A DNA stretch of 64,000 nucleotides, from positions 744,001-808,000 of the forward strand of contig JBCAML010000001.1 of the NCBI GenBank assembly GCA_038503075.1, read 5' to 3'. This document shows, in pieces, positions 57,751 to 64,000 of this stretch. Under the pieces are notes generated by a model. That model had not been told where the DNA came from. It searched no databases and saw only the letters and a list, made by a program, of their open reading frames with translations. This stretch comes from Gyromitra esculenta (taxonomy: Eukaryota; Ascomycota; Pezizomycetes; Pezizales; Discinaceae). Within the stretch, counting starts at the first letter, position 1. Every line of letters begins with the position of its first letter. Both the position numbers and the translations under genes were made by a program.

Positions 57751-58990
57751 TTATCGCCTCAAGATCGACTCCCATACTGCTGCCAACCCTGCAATCCCAG
57801 CTCCGATAAGCTGCGTCTCCCTCCCTACACCTACCTCCACGATCTTCAAGCTCTTGTCCCCTAGCAACCCCATAAAGTTGAACCCTTTATAGTGGACCAA
57901 ATATGCAACAAGGGCTTTGGTCACGGCAAATGTGAGAGGATCAGTCTTGTACTCCTCGGCCGAAGTGGAAATGGTAGGATCATATGGCTTTGAGCGCGCC
58001 ACACTGGCTGCTGTCGCAGTCAAGTTGAAGAGGTATGCATTCCCCAGAGGAACCGCGATCGCCGTCGTCAACCAGGCCAGGAACGGACCCCAGAAGCTGG
58101 CCGTAAGAAGGACAAAAAGATCCGGCAGTAGAATATAGTGAGGCCCTGTGCCGATAGCTGAGACAGCAGGAATTTTGACCAGATAAGCGAGTGGAATCAG
58201 CCGATACAGCAAAAACGCCGCCTCGTACGTTAAAGTCACAGCATTCACGGAAAGTACATTGGACAGCCTATCACGCAGATCCGTCACCGCCTCCTGGATC
58301 GAAACCTTCTCAACCGCCTTCATCACACTGTCATTAATGGCGTTCGCACGGCTCTCAATCGCATCTGCGACAATTGCCGGGCTTGGTGGAATTGGGGCCT
58401 TCACTACATCCCGAATAGTCCTAACAGCTCTAGGAGTATGAGCCGTAAGTTGACGCGACCCAGACCGCAGTGTGCGTTCTGTCAAAGACGGTGCTGGGCT
58501 GACAGATTCTTCTTCCCCGCTATTTATCACGAAGAGTTAGACAAAGTAGTGCAGGGGGAAAGGCCCAGGGAAAACGCACGTAGAAAGATCAGCAGAAGTT
58601 TCCGGTGCATTGCGGCTCGCCCGCCACCTTGCGCGTGTTGTTGGTGCGTGAGCGGGAGCGACCGAGGTAGTGTGATTGGATATTTTCGTAGGCGACCGCG
58701 AGTCAAGCGTATCGTAGTATCCATCAAAGGTAGAGTCGTTCGCAAGGTCGTCAGAATGGTAGGTGTTTAGGTAGTCCGTAAGCAGGTCCTCAAGCTCGCT
58801 CTTGAGGTACCCATCGGTTCTGTAACCCAGCGACGTTAGCTACAACCGCGTGCGACGCGTATAAACTGGGCCCCAGGGGGGAAGGGCGCACGTACGGAAG
58901 GCCAAGCTGGTGGCAGAGCTCGACAAGCTCTCCTTTCTTCTTTTTGCTTATCCAGAGAGAAGACATCACGCGCACGGGGGTAGATGCCAC
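57751..58990 (-). CDS. SAP/HeH-like domain multipass membrane protein (uncharacterised)
   Basis: Three exons on the minus strand: 58990-58896, 58819-58580 and 58519-57751; 367 aa from 58990 (359 from the Met at 58966). The N-terminal 45 residues resemble a SAP/HeH (LEM-like) helix-extension-helix: KKKKGELVELCHQLGLPTDGYLKSELEDLLTDYL, rebuilt across intron 1. A Ser/Thr/Arg-rich linker follows, then an amphipathic region (SIQEAVTDLRDRLSNVL) and several membrane spans (AAFLLYRLIPLAYLV, ILLPDLFVLLTASFWGPFLAWLTTAIAVPLG) and a hydrophobic C-terminus (LIGAGIAGLAAVWESIL). Such architecture suggests an inner nuclear membrane or nuclear-envelope protein, but that is inference; I cannot name it. Confidence 0.7.
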
Positions 58991-59621
58991 GATGTGTGAT
59001 GTAAGTGGCTTGTTTTGGTTTTGATTTGATATGTAGGGAAGGCTGAGGGGGAGGTAGTCAGATGAGATGAGCGGTGATGTTGACAGCTAGGCAGATGGCC
59101 AAAGGCGGGGGTCCTGCGGGATGTTTAGCGCCCTGCACGCATCATAATGCGATTTGGTCCGGGGGAGTGTAGTAAACACGGGCCACGCGAGCCGTTTCGA
59201 GCGTCTTGTGCATCGCGATGGAGAAGACGGTCAAATTTTAGATGCCCAAAATACATGCAACGGCAATTCTATCTGAGCTAATTTTCGCTTTGCCGAGCTC
59301 CAGAAGCGATATTAATGTCCTTGATCATAGATTCTCACTCGTTACATTCGTCGGTGAACTACGTATGCATCACGCAACTACAGCACACGGATGGGTCATC
59401 CTTCAACCAGCAACCTGTGTTCACAACGTTCTCTTACTTAAACCGTTTCTTATATACTATGTCAAAGCCATCCCCCAAAATCCAGCGTTCTAACTGAATG
59501 ACGCTGGCTCTGTATGTAAATAGGGTTACTACATCAAAGGGCTCCAAGTAAGAGACAGTACTTCTCTAAAAACCACGCAGAGAAAGAAAGTAATTTCATG
59601 TAATGCTCAAAGAGACCTAAC
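58991..59621. other. Intergenic
   Basis: 630 bp; no gene or repeat recognised. Confidence 0.5.
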
Positions 59622-60628
59622 CTAAGCAGATGGTGTCTCTCCACCCAATTCTTGCATCATTTCGCTTCTTCCTTTCCTGTTTTTTTTTGGTCTCGGCGGT
59701 GGTCTTGTATCCGTCATTCCTTCAAAGTCCGCAAGCTCCCCAACTGAAGTTTGAGGTTTGACATATGGCGAATAGGTAGCCTCCCACTTTCCTCGCTCTT
59801 CATGAAACTCCAGTTTCGTACTCCCAATGAGTAACTTCTTCCACATCCTCCTCTTGAACCTTGGTGTTATATTATGCGGCTTCGCACCCTCTGGCAGCGG
59901 CAAATCTGGCAAAACTTTCCGCTTCGGCGGTTTCGGGGCTTCTAAACCACGTGTTAATCGTTCGAGCCTCTCTAAGCCACCAGCTTCGAGTGGGGGCAGA
60001 ACGCGTCTGAGAAGCTCAGAGTGGTGTTCGTAGAGCATATTGATCTCCCGACGCTTGGATAGAGGGCGACCCCAACTATTTATGGCAGGTATTTTAGCCT
60101 TCATACTCATGGTAAGGTTTCCACTTTGGCGTTGGGCGATTATTAAAGCTCGTAATCCAGGGGACAAGGCGGGAGGGATTGTGTTGGGATCTCCGGGGAC
60201 TAGAGGCTTGGGTTCTTCTTCTGGAGCTTGGTTTACAACGGGCTTTTGGATCCTAGTTGTGTTAGTACTTTATAAGGAGCCAAGGATAGTTTTTCCGGTT
60301 TTCATAGATATTTTTATAATTCATAGGGCAGTGACAAAAGGAGTAAGTTACAAACCTCTAAAAGCTCGTGCTTACGCCGGCCTGTTTGCCCATAGCTCAT
60401 CTTCAAGACAGTTTGCAATGCCTTGGGCTCACCAGCGTTCGCACGTATAAGAACAGAGAGCCCACGTCGACCCTCTTTGAGCAGCTTGGTGGCACGCCAT
60501 CTGTTGATCACCTTGCGGTTGAGTCGAAACCGTTGCTTGATGAAGCGAGCCATATAGTTGCGAGCCACATCATCGTAGAGAACAGATGCCTGGCGCAGGA
60601 GCTTCCTGAGGAGTGGAATTGGCTCCAT
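59622..60628 (-). CDS. Small basic helical protein, possibly LYR-like mitochondrial factor
   Basis: Two exons on the minus strand: 60628-60356 and 60242-59622; 297 aa. The second exon starts at AAAAG|CCC (the TAG eight bases earlier would break the frame), with a TACTAAC branch point at 60259-60265. The N-terminus (IPLLRKLLRQASVLYDDVARNYMARFIKQRFRLN) resembles the first helix of complex-I LYR proteins, with L-Y-D rather than a strict L-Y-R. The body is rich in Arg/Lys/Pro (LPPLEAGGLERLERLTRGLEAPKPPKRKVLPDLPLPEG; ITPRFKRRMWKKLL). It looks like a fungal mitochondrial or mitoribosome-associated protein, but I do not recognise a named orthologue. Divergent from MBP1. Confidence 0.6.
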
Positions 60629-61295
60629 TGGTGGGTGGTGAATGCCTAATAAGTGGCCTATGCACTTAAATTTTCACGAGAGGTTCCTATTATGTTGGGA
60701 TGTGAGGACTTGGCGCTGTTATCGATACCGAGGTGGCGCTGCTGCCACAACAGGTTAAGATGAGTATAGGAAAAACTGATGAAATTTACCCAGAATAGGA
60801 AAGAGGTTGGACGAGCCACGCGCGCATGTCTCGGAACGCCAGCGAGACGCGCGCTCTTCTCCGCAGCAGATCGCGACTTCCCTTGGATCTTTTTCTCGAC
60901 TCAGATCCCGTTGCCAGCAAGTCATTCTGGTCTGTCAAACCCCCTGCAGCCTCAATCCCTTTGGAAGGCCATCTCGGGACCATCAACATAGCAACAGCAG
61001 CAAAACAACGCGAGTTCTCGCCCTCGTCGCCTGTTGCCCCCGCGTTGCTCCTCGTCTCGCCGTTGTGTCTCCGCTCCTCGAAGGGTCTGGGGTGTCACCC
61101 GCCTCCTCAACGTACATATTCCGTTTTCTGTCCCCGCTCTACCACTCTACACGCTTCGCTTCTACCCCCTTGGTTCTCTACCCCCCCTCCCGCTAGCGCC
61201 AGTGAATTTCTCCTGCAGTATCACGCCCCCCAGACATTCGTTTACCATTCACTCTCTGTACGCTGCCTGAGTTTATTTCATCCCTTCCCCGGGAG
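60629..61295. promoter_or_regulatory. Upstream region of the MBP1-like gene
   Basis: 667 bp between divergent genes. Two ACGCGC elements (about 60818-60823 and 60848-60853) and ACGCGA near 61009 resemble, but do not exactly match, the MCB site ACGCGT bound by MBF. The last 200 bases are C/T-rich. Confidence 0.45.
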
Positions 61296-63907
61296 ATGGC
61301 CTCCTCTTCCAGACCTCCAACTTTTGCCCGCAGCGGTTCATCGTCTCTAACCGCTACTACCTCTATGTACCAGCCCTCAGCCGTCGGGTCTTTCGCTACG
61401 AACGGTTCTGCTTCTGTGGCTTCGACTCCTCAAGGAACCCCTCCTCCACCCCCGCATCCTGCCAGCATGGATGACTCAAAACCCACAATCTTCACCGTGA
61501 GTTACCCTGGAAATTCTGGCATATGGGAAAAGGGGATGAGTTTTAATTCTAATTTTGAGATGGCTGATTTTTATTTTTTATTTTGGGAAATGTTTAGGCC
61601 ACCTATTCTGGTGTTGCGGTGTTTGAAATGCCAGTAAATAACGTTGCGGTCATGCGACGACGCCACGATTCATGGTTAAACGCAACTCAGATTCTGAAGG
61701 TAGCAGGTGTGGAAAAAGGGAAGCGAACAAAGGTTCTAGAGAAAGAAATCCTTAACGGTCAACATGAGAAGGTTCAGGGTGGATACGGAAAGTATCAGGG
61801 CACATGGTAAGGGTGTATATTTCTATTCATATATTAGCACTCGCTGATTCATTCCACAGGGTCGATTTTGAACGAGGTCGAGAATTTTGCCGCTCCTATG
61901 GCGTAGAGGAATTGCTTGCTCCTCTACTTGATTTAGATGTCCTGGCAGCAAGCGGCCCCGATTCAACTCCTACTAAAGAACAAGCTATGGCTGCAAAGCG
62001 AAAGCGAATGTACAATCCTAGCCTGAGCCAGACCAATGGGAACACAGCCCCCCTATTCCCCCCTATATCTTCCACTGTCACCAATGCTTTCAGTGCTCTC
62101 AGCAAGTCCACATCACGGATGGACTCGCAGGAGACACGAACAGGGTTTTCTCAGAATTCGGTATTGTCATCGCAGGGCACTGCTCGCCCACACGAAACAT
62201 ATAGTCAGGAGACTTGGCCATTAAGTCTTCCCACAGAAACCAGCTTTCAATCTCAAGTCCAACTTGATTCTGCGTACTGTTCTCAAACTCTACCTGTACT
62301 TGAGCGAGATTCACAAGAACCACCACGAAAACGGGCACGGCCATCCACTCCACTCAATGAAACACCTGCCCACTTTTTTCAACCACAGGCTGAAACCCCA
62401 TTAAGGCCTGTACAACCTGTAATTGCCGATAATGTGCCGGACTCGGAACATGCGCGACAAACCTTAATGAATCTTTTTATCAACCCTGAGACCGATTCTT
62501 CTGTACTTTCGCAGCTAGATACACTCACTCCCGAACAAATCGATATCCCTCTCGATTCGACGGGTAGTGCCGCGATACACTGGGCAGCGTCTCTGGCCCG
62601 TGTCCCTCTCATTCGGGCTTTAATAGCGAAGGGTGCATCAATATATCGAGTCAACCATAGTGGCGAATCAGCATTAGTTCGTGGATGTTTTGTGACCAAC
62701 AATTTTGACCAGTTTTCGTTCCCCCAGCTCCTTAACCTCCTTCACCCCACTATCCCTATTATTGACAATAACGGTCGAACTATTCTCCACCACATTGCTG
62801 TTAAGTCTGGAATGAAGGGGCGGAGCGCAGATAGTCGATACTATCTTCATTGCTTGCTGGAATTTGTGGCTAAACATGGTGCTTCGTCTACGAGCCAACG
62901 GACAGGAGGGCCAAAGGTGATGAGTCTAGCCAGATTTATTGGGGAGATTGTCAATGCTCAGGATAAGAGTGGGGATACTGCGTTGAATATTGCTGCCAGG
63001 ATAGGAAACAAGAGTATTATCCAGCAATTGCTGGAAATAGGTGCGGACTCGAGCATACCGAACCGGGCAGGATTGAGGCCCATAGATTTTGGTGTCGGAG
63101 GGGAACCAGCACCTGTACCAAGCCGGAGAGAACAGACATGGACTGCACCGCCTGTTGTTGTGCAGAAACGACAGGATATTGTTAATCGTAGGTTTCTCCA
63201 CGCTTTTAACTTGGGTTTAGTTGTTCTGACAAAACTCTTTGTGTTTAGTAATTAAAGATGCTATCGCTGGACTTGAGAAGGATTTCCAGGGAGAGATCGA
63301 GGCAAAACAGGAACAAGTTATGGTTACCTTGAATCAATTAAGAGAGGTCACCTTGAAGCTTGGAAAAGAGCGTGAAAAGATGAACCAACTCCGCCAACGA
63401 AGCCGGCAACACTCAGAACTCCGGCAACACTGCCAAAATCTACGCCGGGCCATCGAAGAAGAGAATTCTCGATTCCGAGAGAAGCTCGGAACCACAAACG
63501 GCAATGCCTCAAGCATGAATGGGGAAAGATTAGATCCTGATGCACCCTTCAAAATATTACCAGAGTTGATGTCACCCGTTACGGACGCTAGGAGTCTAAG
63601 CCCGCAACAACGAGAATATTTGCAGTCGCTGCCGTCAGTGTCGGTTCTCAAGGCTCGAACCAGAGCTTATAGGACAAACGAGGATATGCTTCGGGAGGTT
63701 GCGAGTAGGCTACACGACCGGAGTACTGAGCTAGAGGATAGATTTAGGAGGGTAGTTTCGCTTTGTACAGGTGTGGACGAGGATAGGGTTGATTCATTGC
63801 TGGAGGGGTTGGTGCAGGCAGTAGAGAGCGACCCTGGAGAGGTGGATACAGCAAGGGTTAGCAGCTTCTTGAGGAAGGTGGATGAGAGCAGTATGGTGAG
63901 GGATTGA
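61296..63907 (+). CDS. MBP1: APSES cell-cycle transcription factor, MBP1 type
   Basis: DNA-binding subunit of an MBF-like complex controlling G1/S genes. Exons: 61296-61496, 61598-61806, 61860-63187 and 63249-63907; 798 aa. Order: Ser/Pro-rich N-terminus; APSES/KilA-N domain (about residues 68-150: [60 protein letters not shown]); a Gln/Ser-rich linker with nuclear-localisation-like KRKR; ankyrin repeats ([62 protein letters not shown]); and C-terminal coiled coil ([30 protein letters not shown]...). APSES plus ankyrins defines the Mbp1/Swi4 group; exact orthology to Mbp1 rather than Swi4 is likely for Pezizomycotina but not proven. Confidence 0.94.
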
Positions 63908-64000
63908 CTATCATGAGAAAGGGAGTTGTTTAGTCTTGACATTGTTGGATATTTCTGGTGTACGATTTTATCTTTAAAGGCGTTTTTCGTGTTTCTTCTC

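Noticed and set aside
1..64000. A secondary-metabolite cluster, CRISPR array, plasmid or defence island.
   Set aside because: No signature enzymes or direct-repeat arrays are present; nearly every gene is a housekeeping gene with its own conserved family.

Overview
The window is eukaryotic nuclear DNA from a filamentous ascomycete (Pezizomycotina). The evidence is many short introns (about 50-100 nt) with GTATGT/GTAAGT-like donors and CTAAC/CTGAC branch points, a GATA factor of the AreB/ASD4 type, an APSES factor, TTAGGG-like telomeric motifs in promoters, and a full set of conserved fungal housekeeping genes. An early-diverging class such as Pezizomycetes is possible, but that is inference and no marker here proves it. 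I rebuilt exons by hand. Every intron used keeps the reading frame and, except in the two genes with no known family (36224-37283 and 59622-60628), restores family-conserved protein.

Layout. 1-2173 (-) LSB6 type II PI 4-kinase, C-terminus cut by the window edge; 4693-5712 (+) AreB/ASD4-like GATA factor behind a long leader; 7114-9633 (-) MCH1-like MFS transporter in 11 exons; 10946-13712 (+) CNNM/MAM3-like protein in 10 exons; 14283-17104 (-) FAN1 nuclease; 17606-20012 (+) SEC63. 20013-25556 is a 5.5-kb gene desert with retroelement and foldback relics. Next come two divergent SNAREs, YKT6 (-) and SEC9 (+); then UTP22 (-) and IPI3 (+), two divergent ribosome-biogenesis genes; an orphan gene at 36224-37283 (+); MET8 (-) and PEP7/VAC1 (+); the mitoribosomal protein mL58 (+); KRI1 (-) and ORC6 (+); a broken SDR pseudogene (-); TRM2 (+) with a very long N-terminal extension; SEC26 (beta-COP, -); a SAP/HeH-type multipass membrane protein (-); a short LYR-like helical protein (-); and an MBP1-type APSES factor (+).

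These genes form no single pathway or cluster. Recurring themes are membrane traffic (LSB6, SEC63, YKT6, SEC9, PEP7, SEC26), ribosome and nucleolar work (UTP22, IPI3, KRI1, mL58, TRM2) and cell cycle or DNA repair (FAN1, ORC6, MBP1). Many neighbours are divergent pairs sharing 240-670 bp promoters. I found no biosynthetic cluster, CRISPR, plasmid or defence system and no convincing tRNA. The most notable items are 10-, 14-, 16- and 27-nt microexons, an in-frame AUG-less upstream extension of the GATA factor, the TRM2 N-terminal extension, a Gln-to-Asn change in the SEC9 SNARE zero layer, a palindromic octamer (TACATGTA) that recurs in intergenic DNA, and the foldback element and hairpins.
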